DNA of 64,000 bases from VRUE01 sp963717375. Lineage in GTDB: Bacteria; Actinomycetota; Thermoleophilia; Solirubrobacterales; 70-9. The DNA lies in assembly GCA_963717375.1 (NCBI GenBank), contig OY970329.1:2480001-2544000 (forward strand), written 5' to 3'. This document shows positions 9,351 to 18,164 of this stretch, piece after piece; the first letter of the stretch is position 1, and every line of letters begins with the position of its first letter. A model generated the notes under the pieces. It saw only the letters and a program-made list of their open reading frames with translations, was not told the origin of the DNA and did no database searches. A program made the position numbers and the translations under genes.

Positions 9351-9761
9351 ATGGACGCCGCCGCGCCCGACAGCACTCAGGACTGGCTGCTGCCCGAGCA
9401 TACGAGGCCGCCCCTGGTCGGCGAGCTGGAGCGGCGCATCGATCTTGCCCTGGCTACGGCGCGGGCCTCCGAGGCCGCGGTGGCGACGGTCGGAGCAGCC
9501 GCGCTCGACGCCGCCGAGCAGGCACGGCGCGCAGCCGAGCTGGCGGAGCGGGCCAGTATCGCCGCCCTCGATGCGAGCGGGAGGGTCGCATCCGCGGCGC
9601 CGGAGAAGCCTGCGGGGGGCCCTGAGCAGGTTGACGACAGCCTCAACGACTTCAGCGCGCGGGCGGATCGGCTCGTCGCCCGCCTGCGAGGACTGCAACG
9701 GATTCCCCTTGTGGCACCTGAAGCCAGCGGCGTCGCAGGCCGGCCGCAACCTGCGCACTGA
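9351..9761 (+). CDS. hypothetical Ala-rich coiled-coil protein
   Basis: Starting at ATG 9351 the product has 136 residues. An upstream in-frame extension to 9213 overlaps mcl and looks non-coding. Residues 35-85 form a long alanine-rich heptad-like helix (SEAAVATVGAAALDAAEQ, then ARRAAELAERASIAALDASG), with a second helix around FSARADRLVARLRGLQ. There are no catalytic motifs or membrane segments. Its last 110 bases are antisense to the 3' end of the aminotransferase gene, an unusually deep convergent overlap. The strong helical pattern and residue bias favour a real gene, but the weak ribosome site leaves doubt. Confidence 0.45.
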   Translation: MDAAAPDSTQDWLLPEHTRPPLVGELERRIDLALATARASEAAVATVGAAALDAAEQARRAAELAERASIAALDASGRVASAAPEKPAGGPEQVDDSLNDFSARADRLVARLRGLQRIPLVAPEASGVAGRPQPAH

Positions 9762-10446
9762 GTGTTCCCGGCGGCGGTAGCGCTGCACCGTCGAGGGTCA
9801 GCACCGGCTCGATCCCACGCACCGAGCCCACCAGAAAGACCTCGCGACCGCTGAGGCTCTGCAGCGGCTGCGACTCCTCGCGAACCTCAATTCCCGCGCT
9901 GCGGGCGGTCTCGATCGTTCGCCGGCGAGCGATGCCGGGCAGGATGCGACCGTCAGCCGGGGGCGTGGTCAGCCACCCATCGCCGACCGCGAAGAGGCTG
10001 GCACGCGAGGCCTCGAGGGCGGCGCCGTCGCGGTCAACCAGCAGCGATAGCTCCCCCGGCGCCAGGTCGGACTCCGCACCTTCCAGCAATCGCCGGTCGG
10101 CCCACTTGTGCATGCCAAGGCCGCCCTCCACGGTGAAGCTGCGCAGCGCGACGCCCTTTGCGGGGCCGGGAAACACCGTGGCTGGGTCGACCGGGGCTGT
10201 GGCGATTCGCATTTCCAGCCGCGCCATGCTGGGAGCAATCGTGATGCGCAGTTTCCCGTGTGAGACGTCGCCAGCCCCCTCGCGCACTTGATCTGCCATA
10301 TCGCTCGGCAGATCCTCGCCGTAGAGGGTCATCAGACTGCCGGCAAGTCGCTTCAGGTGAGCATCGAGCTCGACCGGCTCGCCGTCGAGCACGAGCATGG
10401 TCTCGAAGACGCCGCGCTGGGGATCGGGAGTGAGGCTGACTCTCAC
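9652..10446 (-). CDS. pabC: class IV aminotransferase, probable aminodeoxychorismate lyase
   Basis: This 264-residue protein of the PLP fold-type IV family starts with RGVFETMLVLDGEPVELDAH, in which R-G-x-F-E-T is the family opening. It also has LGMHKWADRRLLEGA, where the lysine is the expected PLP Schiff-base residue, and ILPGIARRRTIETARSAGI. The family includes branched-chain aminotransferases, D-amino-acid aminotransferase and 4-amino-4-deoxychorismate lyase. A pabB gene starts only 19 bases away in the opposite direction, so PabC, which releases pyruvate from aminodeoxychorismate to give p-aminobenzoate, is the most likely role. The start is GTG 10446. The 19-base divergent gap leaves little space for two conventional promoters. 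Confidence 0.72.
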   Translation of the reverse strand: MRVSLTPDPQRGVFETMLVLDGEPVELDAHLKRLAGSLMTLYGEDLPSDMADQVREGAGDVSHGKLRITIAPSMARLEMRIATAPVDPATVFPGPAKGVALRSFTVEGGLGMHKWADRRLLEGAESDLAPGELSLLVDRDGAALEASRASLFAVGDGWLTTPPADGRILPGIARRRTIETARSAGIEVREESQPLQSLSGREVFLVGSVRGIEPVLTLDGAALPPPGTLSAQVAAGLRRRWLQVPQGESVAVLAGGRRADPPAR

Positions 10447-10465
10447 ACCGGGATATCTTGACGCG

Positions 10466-11976
10466 ATGTCGCTGGCGAGTCAGACAGAGGTCCGGGCGAC
10501 AGACGACGAGCGACGGCTGCTCGTGCGCCGGCTGGACTCCCTCGCGGACCCCGAGAGCGCCTTCGTTCATCTCTACGGGTCGAGCCAGAACGCGTTCTGG
10601 CTCGACAGCAGCGTGGGGGGGAGCGGGGCCGTTTCTCGTTCATCGGCGACAGCGAAGGCCCGCTTGGCGCCGTCGTCACGTATGACGTCAACGCCCGCCG
10701 GGTGCGAGTCGAGCGCCGGGAGGGCGTGGAGGTGCATGACGAATCGATCTTCGACTATCTCGGCCGCGAGCTGTCGCGCCTGCGCCCACTCTCAGCCGGG
10801 CTGCCGTTTGACTTCGATTGCGGCTTCGCCGGCTACTTTGGCTATGAGCTCAAGGCCGATTGCGCCGCCGCCGCCACCCACCGGGCCTCGACCGCCGACG
10901 CCGCCTTCGTCTTCGCCGACCGGCTGATCGCCTTCGATCACGAGCAGCGGTGCAGCTACGTGCTCAGTCTCGGTGCCGCTGACGGCACCGACAAGGCCGA
11001 GGATTGGGTCGAGCAGACGAGCCGGCGGCTCGCGGCATTGCCGCCGCTCGGCGAGCCCGAAGTCAGAGAGGCGCCGCTGAAGCTCTCCCTACGTCGCTCA
11101 GCCGAGCGCTACCGCGAGGAGATCGAGGCCTGCAAGCGTTACTTAACTGCCGGGCACAGCTACGAGATCTGCCTCACCAACAAGGTCGTCGCGGAGGCGA
11201 GCCCCGACCCGCTCACGCTTTACCGGGCGCTGCGCCGAGCCAACCCAGCGCCCTTCGCTGCCTACCTGCGCTTTGGTGACCTGGCCGTGCTCAGCTCCTC
11301 GCCCGAGCGCTTCCTCGCGGTCGACGGTGAGGGCAGGGCGGAAGCTCGACCGATCAAGGGAACCAGCCGACGCGGCTCGACCCCGGACGAGGACGAGCGC
11401 CTCGCCGCGGCGCTCCGGGCAGACGAGAAAAACCGGGCCGAGAACGTGACGATCGTTGACCTGCTGCGCAACGACCTCGGCCGCGTCTGCGAGCTGGGAA
11501 CGGTCGAAGCGGCCGAGCTGATGCGGGTCGAGACCTACGAGACCGTGCACCAGCTCGTCTCCAGCGTGCGCGGCAGGCTGCGCGAGGGGGTAGGCCTGGT
11601 GGAGTGCATCCGCGCCTGCTTCCCGCCCGGCTCGATGACCGGGGCGCCGAAACTGCGCACGATGGAGATCCTCGACGAGCTCGAGGGCGAGGCTCGCGGC
11701 CCTTACTCGGGGGCGATCGGCTACCTGGGCCTCGGCGGGGCCTGCGACCTCAGCGTCGCGATCAGGACGATCGTCCTCGACGGCGAGCGCGCGTCGATCG
11801 GCGCCGGCGGTGCGATCGTGGTCGATTCGGACCCCGAGGCCGAGATCGCCGAGATGCTGCTCAAGGCCGCGGCGCCGGCCGCAGCTCTCGACCCCGGCGC
11901 GTCGATATCCTTCGCCTCTCCCGCCGCGCCGGACCAATCCCGGCGCCGCCCACTGTCCCCGACACCGACGAGCTAG
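10466..11976 (+). CDS. pabB: aminodeoxychorismate synthase component I with an apparent -1 frameshift
   Basis: The 5' part (ATG 10466, MSLASQTEVRATDDERRL to NAFWLDSS) and the 3' part (from GRFSFIGD to the stop at 11976) are in different frames that join at a run of seven G (10615-10621). One more G would give the continuous V-G-G-E-R-G-R-F-S-F-I-G-D expected for this family. Downstream domains are intact: PIKGTSRRG with the lysine typical of PabB (TrpE has alanine), ENVTIVDLLRNDLGRV, and CFPPGSMTGAPKLRTMEILD. PabB converts chorismate to aminodeoxychorismate for folate synthesis. The break may be a sequencing error, a real deletion or ribosomal slippage on G-GGG-GGG. The stop overlaps the ribosome site of the next gene. 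Confidence 0.82.
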
Positions 11977-11981
11977 GAGCC

Positions 11982-13193
11982 ATGGCCGTAGACACCGCCG
12001 CCTTCCGTGAGCAGACCGATGAGCAGCAGGCGATCACCGAAATGGTGCGCCAGTTCGCCGACGAGAAGATCATCCCCCAAGCCGAGCACTTCGACCACGA
12101 GGACTCCTACCCGGAATCGATCGTCGAGGAAATGAAGGAGCTCGGCCTCTTCGGGGTGACGATTCCCGAAGAGTACGGCGGCATGGGCCTCGACCTGACC
12201 ACCTACGCAATGATCGTTGAAGAGCTCTCGCGCGGCTGGATCTCGATCTCCGGCGTCGTCAACACCCACTTCATCGGCTCCTACCTGCTGATGAAGTTCG
12301 GCACCGACGAGCAGAAGGAGTACTTCCTGCCGAAGATGGCGACCGGTGAGATCCGCGCCGCCTTCTCACTTTCGGAGCCCGAGGTCGGCTCCGACGTCCA
12401 GGGCATCAAGTCCACGGCCAAGAAGGGCGAGGACGGTAACTGGGAGCTGAACGGCCAGAAGATGTGGGTCACCAACGGCCTCGGCTCCAGCGTCGTCTTC
12501 GTCCTGATGAAGACCGACCCCAAGGCTGAACCGGCCTACAAGGGGATGACCTGCTTCATCACCGAGAAGAAGCCCTGGGAGGAAATCGGCGAGGGCGACT
12601 TCAAGGGCCTCAACGTTCCGCCCAAGATCAAGAAGATGGGCTACAAGGGCGTCGAGTCGACCGAGCTCGTCTACGACGGTTACCGCTGTCCGCCCGAGCG
12701 TGTGCTCGGCGGCGAAGAGGGCGTCGGCGAGGGCTTCGTGCAGATGATGGACGCCCTCGAGGTCGGCCGTGTCAACGTCGCCGCCCGCGGCGTCGGCATC
12801 GCCCAGCGGGCCCTGGAGCTGGCGCTGCGCTACAGCCAGGAGCGCAAGACCTTCGGCAAGCCGATCGCCCAGCACCAGGCGATCCAATTCAAGCTCGCCG
12901 ACATGGCGACCAAGATCGAGGCCGCCCGCCTCGTCACCCGCAAGGCGGCGCGGATGAAGGACGCCGGCGCCCGCTCCGACCTCGAGGCCGGGATGGCCAA
13001 GCTGCTCGCCTCGGAGACCGGCAAGGAGTGCGTCGAGGAGTGCTTCCGTATCCATGGTGGCTACGGCTACTCGAAGGAGTACGAGATCGAGCGCCTCTAC
13101 CGCGACGCGCCGCTGCTCTTGATCGGCGAGGGAACCTCGGAGATCCAGCGCATGGTGATCGGCAAGAAGCTCTTGCAAAGGCACAAGATCTAG
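11982..13193 (+). CDS. mcd: acyl-CoA dehydrogenase, candidate methylsuccinyl-CoA dehydrogenase
   Basis: The start is set by AGGAG (11975-11979) before ATG 11982, giving 403 residues. It is a full acyl-CoA dehydrogenase: PEEYGGMGLDLTTYAMIVEE, AFSLSEPEVGSDVQGIKS, WVTNGLGSS, then IHGGYGYSKEYEIERLYRDA and LLLIGEGTSEIQRMVIGKKL, whose EGT glutamate is the expected catalytic base. The segment IKKMGYKGVESTELVYDGY is like that of enzymes acting on branched dicarboxylic acyl-CoAs. Position next to mcl, a MaoC hydratase and ecm suggests oxidation of methylsuccinyl-CoA to mesaconyl-CoA. Proteobacterial Mcd proteins are longer (about 550 residues), so a general acyl-CoA dehydrogenase remains possible. Confidence 0.72.
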   Translation: MAVDTAAFREQTDEQQAITEMVRQFADEKIIPQAEHFDHEDSYPESIVEEMKELGLFGVTIPEEYGGMGLDLTTYAMIVEELSRGWISISGVVNTHFIGSYLLMKFGTDEQKEYFLPKMATGEIRAAFSLSEPEVGSDVQGIKSTAKKGEDGNWELNGQKMWVTNGLGSSVVFVLMKTDPKAEPAYKGMTCFITEKKPWEEIGEGDFKGLNVPPKIKKMGYKGVESTELVYDGYRCPPERVLGGEEGVGEGFVQMMDALEVGRVNVAARGVGIAQRALELALRYSQERKTFGKPIAQHQAIQFKLADMATKIEAARLVTRKAARMKDAGARSDLEAGMAKLLASETGKECVEECFRIHGGYGYSKEYEIERLYRDAPLLLIGEGTSEIQRMVIGKKLLQRHKI

Positions 13194-13212
13194 ATGAGGA
13201 GCCTCTAAACGC

Positions 13213-13575
13213 ATGGCATCGACCCCGGACCTGATCAAAACCGCTGTTGAGAGATTTCAGGCCGAGGTCCCGGCGCTGCAGAAGCTGAAACTGGTCTTCG
13301 GCCTGGAACTGAAGGCCAAACACGACATCCAGCTCTACCGGGTCGAGGTGCCGGGCCCGGTGATTAAGAAGGACCTCTCACAGGATGAGCGGGTGCTGGT
13401 CCAGATCGACCGCCCCCAGTTCAACGAGCTGGCCGAAAACGGCACCGCGAAGAGCTACCGCAAGGCGTATGAGACGGGCCACATCAAGGCCACTGGCGAC
13501 TCCAACGTGAAGAAGCTGATCGCCCAGGTGGTCGAACGCCACGAGGAACGCGCCCGGCTCAAAAAGGCCCACTAG
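13213..13575 (+). CDS. small conserved hypothetical protein, SCP2-like
   Basis: The 120-residue product starts at ATG 13213 behind GATGAGGAGCC, 19 bases after the acyl-CoA dehydrogenase, and is probably cotranscribed with it. It is charged and soluble. The central strand pattern VLVQIDRPQFNELAENGTAK followed by AYETGHIKATGDSNVKKLIAQ resembles the lower half of SCP2 sterol-carrier domains, where a short helix after a G-x-I-K-x-x-G-D turn is typical. A role in binding an acyl-CoA or lipid would fit the neighbours but is inference. Confidence 0.7.
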   Translation: MASTPDLIKTAVERFQAEVPALQKLKLVFGLELKAKHDIQLYRVEVPGPVIKKDLSQDERVLVQIDRPQFNELAENGTAKSYRKAYETGHIKATGDSNVKKLIAQVVERHEERARLKKAH

Positions 13576-13581
13576 GGACCG

Positions 13582-14829
13582 TTACAGGCGGACCAGGTTC
13601 TCGGCGTCGATCCCGCGGGTGACGCCGCGGAAGTCCATCACGACCGGCGCCGCCTCAGCGACCGCCGCGTAGTCAAGGCTCGGGTGGGCGGTCACGATCG
13701 CCGCCAGGTCGGTCGAGGCAAGTGCGGTGTCGAGATCGACCGAGCTGAGGCCGAGCTTGGGGAGCTCGGCGACGTGGGGGTCGTGGTAGGAGACCTCGCC
13801 GCCCAGCTCCTGCAGCAGGGTCGTGATCTTCAGCGCCGGGGACTCGCGGGTATCGCCGACGCCGGCCTTGTAGCTAACCCCGAGGATGAGGATCTTGGAG
13901 CCCTTGACCGGCTTGCCGGCCTCGTTGAGGGCGCGCTCGATCCGTTCGACGCAGAAGGCGGGCTGAGCCTGATTCATCTTCCCCGCCAGCTCGATGAACT
14001 CCGGGTAGAAGTCGTGTTCGCGGGCCTTGAAGGCGAGGTAGAAGGGATCGATCGGGAGGCAGTGGCCGCCCATGCCCGGCCCCGGGTCGAACCGCATGAA
14101 GCCGAAGGGCTTGGTTGAGGCGGCGTCGATCACCTCCCAGACGTCGATTTTCAGCCGGTCGCAAAGTTGGGCGAGCTCGTTGACGAAGGCGATGTTGACT
14201 GAGCGGAAGATGTTCTCCAGGAGCTTGGACAGCTCCGCCGTCTCGGGAGAGGAGAGGACGACGACCTCGTCGCAGATCAAGGCATAGAGCGAGCGAGCAC
14301 GCTCGGTGCAGGCGTCGGTCATGCCACCGACCAGCTTTGGCGTGGTGCGGACCGTGTAGTCGGTGCGGCCCGGATCGATGCGCTCCGGCGAAAAGGCAAG
14401 GTGGAAATCGGTGCCGGTGGTGAGGCCTGACTCCTCGAGGATCGGCGCCAACCGCTCGCGGGTGGTGCCGGGGTAGGTTGTCGACTCCAGCACAACCAGC
14501 TGGCCGGGCTGGAGGACCTGGCCAAGCGCCGTGCCGGCGTCGAGGAGGTAGGTGAGGTCGGGCTCGCGCGAACCGGTCAGCGGCGTCGGCACGCAGATGA
14601 TCACGGCGTCGCAGGAGGCGAGGTCGGCGTGGCGGCTGGTCGGCCGCAGGCGCTCGCCGAGCGGCGCTAGCGCCGAGTCGGCGATGTCCTCAATGTAGCT
14701 CTCGCTCCGTTCGAGGCTCTCGATCTTGCGTTGGTCGGCGTCGAGGGCGACGACGTAGTGTCCGCTCTCCGCAAAGGCCACGGCGAGCGGCAGCCCGACG
14801 TAGCCAAGGCCGATGATTCCGATCTTCAT
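13582..14829 (-). CDS. wbpA: nucleotide-sugar dehydrogenase, UDP-N-acetylglucosamine 6-dehydrogenase type
   Basis: The likely start is ATG 14829, where MKIGIIGLGYVGLPLAVAF opens directly with the NAD-binding Rossmann motif; an 18-codon upstream extension lacks family similarity. The product has 415 residues. FSPERIDPGR, KLLENIFRSVNIAFVNELA and GMGGHCLPIDPFYL are diagnostic. The cysteine in GGHCLPIDP is the catalytic thiol of the two-step NAD-dependent oxidation to a uronic acid. The ENIFRSVNIA block favours the WbpA/TviB branch (N-acetylated substrate) over UDP-glucose dehydrogenase. It converges with the operon carrying the acyl-CoA dehydrogenase and probably supplies a precursor for surface glycan made by the left-hand operon. 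Confidence 0.85.
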   Translation of the reverse strand: MKIGIIGLGYVGLPLAVAFAESGHYVVALDADQRKIESLERSESYIEDIADSALAPLGERLRPTSRHADLASCDAVIICVPTPLTGSREPDLTYLLDAGTALGQVLQPGQLVVLESTTYPGTTRERLAPILEESGLTTGTDFHLAFSPERIDPGRTDYTVRTTPKLVGGMTDACTERARSLYALICDEVVVLSSPETAELSKLLENIFRSVNIAFVNELAQLCDRLKIDVWEVIDAASTKPFGFMRFDPGPGMGGHCLPIDPFYLAFKAREHDFYPEFIELAGKMNQAQPAFCVERIERALNEAGKPVKGSKILILGVSYKAGVGDTRESPALKITTLLQELGGEVSYHDPHVAELPKLGLSSVDLDTALASTDLAAIVTAHPSLDYAAVAEAAPVVMDFRGVTRGIDAENLVRL

Positions 14830-14920
14830 GGCGCGTGAGTCTAGTCTCGCCGCCAGCGGGCACGCGGCGGCGGCCTGTAGCATGCCGCGCCGCCACCCCG
14901 ACAGGAGAAGAAAGCGAGAA

Positions 14921-15466
14921 ATGAGCGATCAGAGTTACGAGCTGACCACCGACCAGGCCGAGCGCGAGGCGTCCGGCGCCCACGCCTACGGCCGCTACCT
15001 CGAGGAGTTCGAGGTCGGCGCGATCTACAAGCACTGGCCGGCCAAGACGGTGACCGAGTCAGATGACCACCTCTTCTGCCTGATCACGATGAACCATCAT
15101 CCGCTGCACCTCAACGACGTCTACGCGGCGGGCTCCCAGCAGGGCAAAAACGTCGTCGTCGGCCCACTCGTCTACTCGCTGGCGCTTGGCATGTCGGTCT
15201 CCGACGTCTCCGGCAAGGCGATCGCCAACCTGGCGACCGAAGACCTCAGCCACCCAAACCCGGTCTTCCACGGCGACACCCTCTTCTGCGAGACCGAGGT
15301 GCTCGAGGTCAAGCCCTCGAAATCAAAGCCCGACCGCGGCGTGGTCAAGGTCCACACCCGGGTCCTCAACCAGGACGGCGTCCTCGTCGCCGAGTTCAAG
15401 CGCCTGGTGCTGGTACCGCGCAAGAACCCCGGCGAGGCTCCCAAGGCCGAGGGCGACGTCGAGTAG
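14921..15466 (+). CDS. MaoC-like hydratase, candidate mesaconyl-CoA hydratase
   Basis: AGGAG at 14903-14907 and ATG 14921 give 181 residues; the upstream extension to 14813 is not convincing. The hotdog core carries DHLFCLITMNHHPLHLNDVY, in which the Asp/His pattern of the MaoC active site is partly visible, then GNVVVGPLV-like KNVVVGPLVYSLALGMS and HPNPVFHGDTLFCETEVLEV. MaoC enzymes hydrate enoyl-CoAs. Beside ecm and mcl the natural reaction is mesaconyl-CoA to beta-methylmalyl-CoA. Proteobacterial Mch is a double-length protein (about 340 residues), so this single-hotdog form would act as a dimer. The 3' end abuts the convergent gene at 15467. Confidence 0.75.
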   Translation: MSDQSYELTTDQAEREASGAHAYGRYLEEFEVGAIYKHWPAKTVTESDDHLFCLITMNHHPLHLNDVYAAGSQQGKNVVVGPLVYSLALGMSVSDVSGKAIANLATEDLSHPNPVFHGDTLFCETEVLEVKPSKSKPDRGVVKVHTRVLNQDGVLVAEFKRLVLVPRKNPGEAPKAEGDVE

Positions 15467-16033
15467 TTAGTGCGCCTCGCCTGAGGCGTGGGCCGGGGGG
15501 CGTGACTCCTCTGCCAGCGACGTGATCTCGAGGGGGCCGTGGGCGGCCGCTTCGAGCACGTCGGTGGCCTCTTCGGCTGAGCGGGCGTAGAGCTCGACCA
15601 GCATGTGGATCACGATCTGCTCCTCGTCGTGCTTGTGGAAGCGGACGTGGGTGAAGAACTCGCGCACGCCGGCGTCGCCGAAGGCGCCATAGGTGAGGAA
15701 CTCGGTCGCTTCCGGGCCGGAGCAGGTCTCGACCCGGTCCTGGTCGACCCGGACCGTGCAGGAGGCAACCCAGGGGGTGCCAGCCACCATCCGTTCCCAG
15801 CGGTCCTCGATCGGGACGACCTGGTTGTCCTGGAAGGTCAGGTGCGGCTGATCGTGCATGCAGTCAACGCACTGGACCAGCGCCTCCTGAATCTCGTCGA
15901 TGCCTTCGGCGAGGGCGCCGCTCTCGGGGTCGATGCGACGGATCGCGTCGTAGTGGATCTGAATCTCGAGGCTCTGGGACCAGCAGCGATAGCAGCGCAG
16001 CCAGGCTGAGCGGTCTCCGTTGAGCGAGCTCAT
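15467..16033 (-). CDS. hypothetical protein with two CxxC motifs
   Basis: The product has 188 residues. CYRCWSQSLE near the N-terminus and QCVDCMHDQP at about residue 55 provide two CxxC pairs, suggesting one zinc site. The C-terminal half (FLTYGAFGDAGVREFFTHV, FHKHDEEQIVIHMLVELYA) looks like a compact alpha/beta domain. No family is recognised. It lies between the MaoC gene (end to end, zero gap) and ecm, with which it shares orientation and a 44-base gap, so it may be cotranscribed with ecm. The function is unknown. Confidence 0.65.
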   Translation of the reverse strand: MSSLNGDRSAWLRCYRCWSQSLEIQIHYDAIRRIDPESGALAEGIDEIQEALVQCVDCMHDQPHLTFQDNQVVPIEDRWERMVAGTPWVASCTVRVDQDRVETCSGPEATEFLTYGAFGDAGVREFFTHVRFHKHDEEQIVIHMLVELYARSAEEATDVLEAAAHGPLEITSLAEESRPPAHASGEAH

Positions 16034-16077
16034 CGCTCCATTGTCGCGCGGTCGCGCCCTCGGCGCTACGCGGCGGC

Positions 16078-18072
16078 TCAGGCGGGCGTGGGCGTGCCGG
16101 CTTTGCGGGCGACCAAGTCGACGATCTCGCCCATGATCTTGTTGATGTCGAAGTCCTTCGGGGTGTAGACGCCATCGACTCCGGCGGCGCGCAGGCGCTC
16201 GGCGTCGGCGGGGGGGATGATGCCGCCAGCGACGACCGGAACCGAGACTTCCTCGTCACGCAGCCTCCGCACCACGTCGGGGACCAGCTCCAGGTGCGAG
16301 CCGGAGAGGATCGAGAGGCCGACCACGTCGACGTCCTCCTGCAGGGCGGACTCGGCGATCTCCTCGGGGGTGAGCCGGATGCCCTGGTAGATCACCTCCA
16401 TGCCCGCGTCGCGAGCTCGCAGGGCGATCTGCTCGGAGCCGTTCGAGTGCCCGTCCAGGCCCGGCTTGCCGACCAAGATCTTGATCCGGTGCCCGATCTG
16501 CTTGGAGACCTCGTCGACCTTGCCGCGGATCGCCTCCAGCTGCTCGCGATCGGTAGCGGGCGCGGCGCCGCTGACGCCGGTCGGCCCCCGGTAAGCGCCG
16601 AAGGCTTCGCGCAGCACTTCTGACCACTCACCGGTGGTGGCGCCCGCCTTGGCGGCGGCGATCGTCGGGGGCATGATGTTCTGGCCGTCGTCGGCGGCGA
16701 CGCGACCGAGCTCCGCCAGCGCGGCCTGCACGGCGTCCTCATCGCGCTCGGCCTTCCAGTTCTCCAGCGCCTCGATCCGCTCGCGCTCGACCTCGGGGTC
16801 GGGAGTGAGGATGCCGCCGTCGGCGCCGGCTGTGAGCGGGGAGTCCTCGCTCTCGGTGAAGCTGTTCTGGCCGACCACTTTCAGCTCGCCGCTCTCAATC
16901 CGGGCCACCCGCTCGCGGTGGGACTCGACCAGGCGGGACTTCATGTAGGGGACGGCCTTGACCGCGCCGCCGTGCTCCTCGACAACCGCCATCTCGGCGC
17001 GGGCGCCCTCGATCAGCTCGTCGACCAAACCGTCCATCACCACCGAGCCCTCGAAGATGTCGGGGTACTCAAGCAGGTCGGTCTCGTTGGCCAGGACCTG
17101 CTGGATGCGCAGGCTCCACTGCTGGTCCCAGGGGCGGGGAAGGCCCATCGCCTCGTTCCAGGCGGGCAGCTGGAGCGCGCGGGCGCGGGCGTCACGACTG
17201 AGCGTCACGGCCAGCGCCTCGAGCACGATCCGCTGAATGTTGTTCTCCGGCTGGGCCTCGGTCAGGCCGAGGCTGTTGACCTGGACGCCGTAGCGGAAGC
17301 GCAGCATTTTCTCGTCGGTGACGCCGTAGCGCTCGCGGCCGATCTCGTTCCAGAGCCGGCCCATCGCGCGCAGCTTGGCGATCTCCTCGATCAGGCGGAT
17401 GCCGGCGTTGACGAAGAAGGAGATGCGGCCGAAGACCTTGGGGAAGTCGGCGTCGGAGACCTGGCCGCGCGCCTTCACCTCGTCGAGCACGGCGATCCCG
17501 GTGGAGAGGGCGTAGGCGATCTCCTGCACCGGCGTCGCCCCGGCCTCCTGCAGGTGGTAGCTGCAGATGTTGGTCGGGTTCCAGCTCGGCACCTCGTTGA
17601 CGCTAAAGGCGACCATGTCGGCGATCAGCCGCATCGAGGGCTCCGGCGGGAAGGCGTAGGTGCCGCGCGAGAGGTACTCCTTGATGATGTCGTTCTGGGT
17701 CGTGCCCTTCAGCTTGGCGCGCTCGACTCCGTTCTCCTCGGCGACGGTGACATAGAGGCCGAGCAGCCAGGCGGCAGTGGCGTTGATCGTCATCGAGGTG
17801 TTCATCTCATCGAGCGGGATCCCGTCGAGCAGCTGGTGCATGTCGCCCTTGTGGGCGACCGAGACGCCGACCTTGCCGACCTCGCCGCGGGCGAGGACGT
17901 GGTCGGGGTCATAGCCGGTCTGGGTCGGCAGGTCGAAGGCGATCGAGAGGCCGGTCTGGCCCTTGGCCAGGTTGCCGCGGTAGAGCTCGTTGGAGCGCTT
18001 GGCGTCGGAGTGGCCGGCGTAGGTGCGCATCACCCAGGGGCGGTCGGGCTTGGGAAGGCGGTGCTCGCTCAT
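16078..18072 (-). CDS. ecm: ethylmalonyl-CoA mutase, B12-dependent
   Basis: Starting at ATG 18072 the protein has 664 residues, the usual single-chain size. The N-terminal catalytic barrel contains RTYAGHSDAKRSNELYRGNL, GLSIAFDLPTQTGYDPDHVL and IPLDEMNTSMTINATAAWLL. The GIPLDEMNTSMTINATA block is shared with ethylmalonyl-CoA mutases. The C-terminal cobalamin domain has GLDGHSNG (the D-x-H-x-x-G lower-ligand motif, about residue 538), GLSILSGSHLELVP and PVVAGGIIPPADA. The enzyme isomerises ethylmalonyl-CoA to methylsuccinyl-CoA. Methylmalonyl-CoA mutase or isobutyryl-CoA mutase are the alternatives, but ccr in the same window supports Ecm. No B12 riboswitch is seen in the 92-base divergent gap to the next gene. 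Confidence 0.88.
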   Translation of the reverse strand: MSEHRLPKPDRPWVMRTYAGHSDAKRSNELYRGNLAKGQTGLSIAFDLPTQTGYDPDHVLARGEVGKVGVSVAHKGDMHQLLDGIPLDEMNTSMTINATAAWLLGLYVTVAEENGVERAKLKGTTQNDIIKEYLSRGTYAFPPEPSMRLIADMVAFSVNEVPSWNPTNICSYHLQEAGATPVQEIAYALSTGIAVLDEVKARGQVSDADFPKVFGRISFFVNAGIRLIEEIAKLRAMGRLWNEIGRERYGVTDEKMLRFRYGVQVNSLGLTEAQPENNIQRIVLEALAVTLSRDARARALQLPAWNEAMGLPRPWDQQWSLRIQQVLANETDLLEYPDIFEGSVVMDGLVDELIEGARAEMAVVEEHGGAVKAVPYMKSRLVESHRERVARIESGELKVVGQNSFTESEDSPLTAGADGGILTPDPEVERERIEALENWKAERDEDAVQAALAELGRVAADDGQNIMPPTIAAAKAGATTGEWSEVLREAFGAYRGPTGVSGAAPATDREQLEAIRGKVDEVSKQIGHRIKILVGKPGLDGHSNGSEQIALRARDAGMEVIYQGIRLTPEEIAESALQEDVDVVGLSILSGSHLELVPDVVRRLRDEEVSVPVVAGGIIPPADAERLRAAGVDGVYTPKDFDINKIMGEIVDLVARKAGTPTPA

Positions 18073-18164
18073 CTCTCCATGATATTTGGCTCGGCTCGAA
18101 ATCCGCCGTTCATGCGCGTCTGGGCCGCAGCTTTCCCCCTGGCCTGTGTTTAGGCTGCGAGACA

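Noticed and set aside
8563..9780. Plus-strand open frame of 405 codons across mcl
   Set aside because: Antisense to malyl-CoA lyase, whose family motifs are clear on the minus strand.
10702..11976. pabB as a normal gene starting at GTG 10702
   Set aside because: The N-terminal family sequence continues upstream in another frame and joins precisely at the G tract, so a truncated start is the less likely reading.
16918..18153. Long plus-strand frame antisense to ecm
   Set aside because: Only a by-product of high GC. The minus strand encodes a complete mutase with cobalamin motif.
18073..18164. B12 riboswitch before ecm
   Set aside because: The gap is only 92 bases and shows no B12-box-like sequence.
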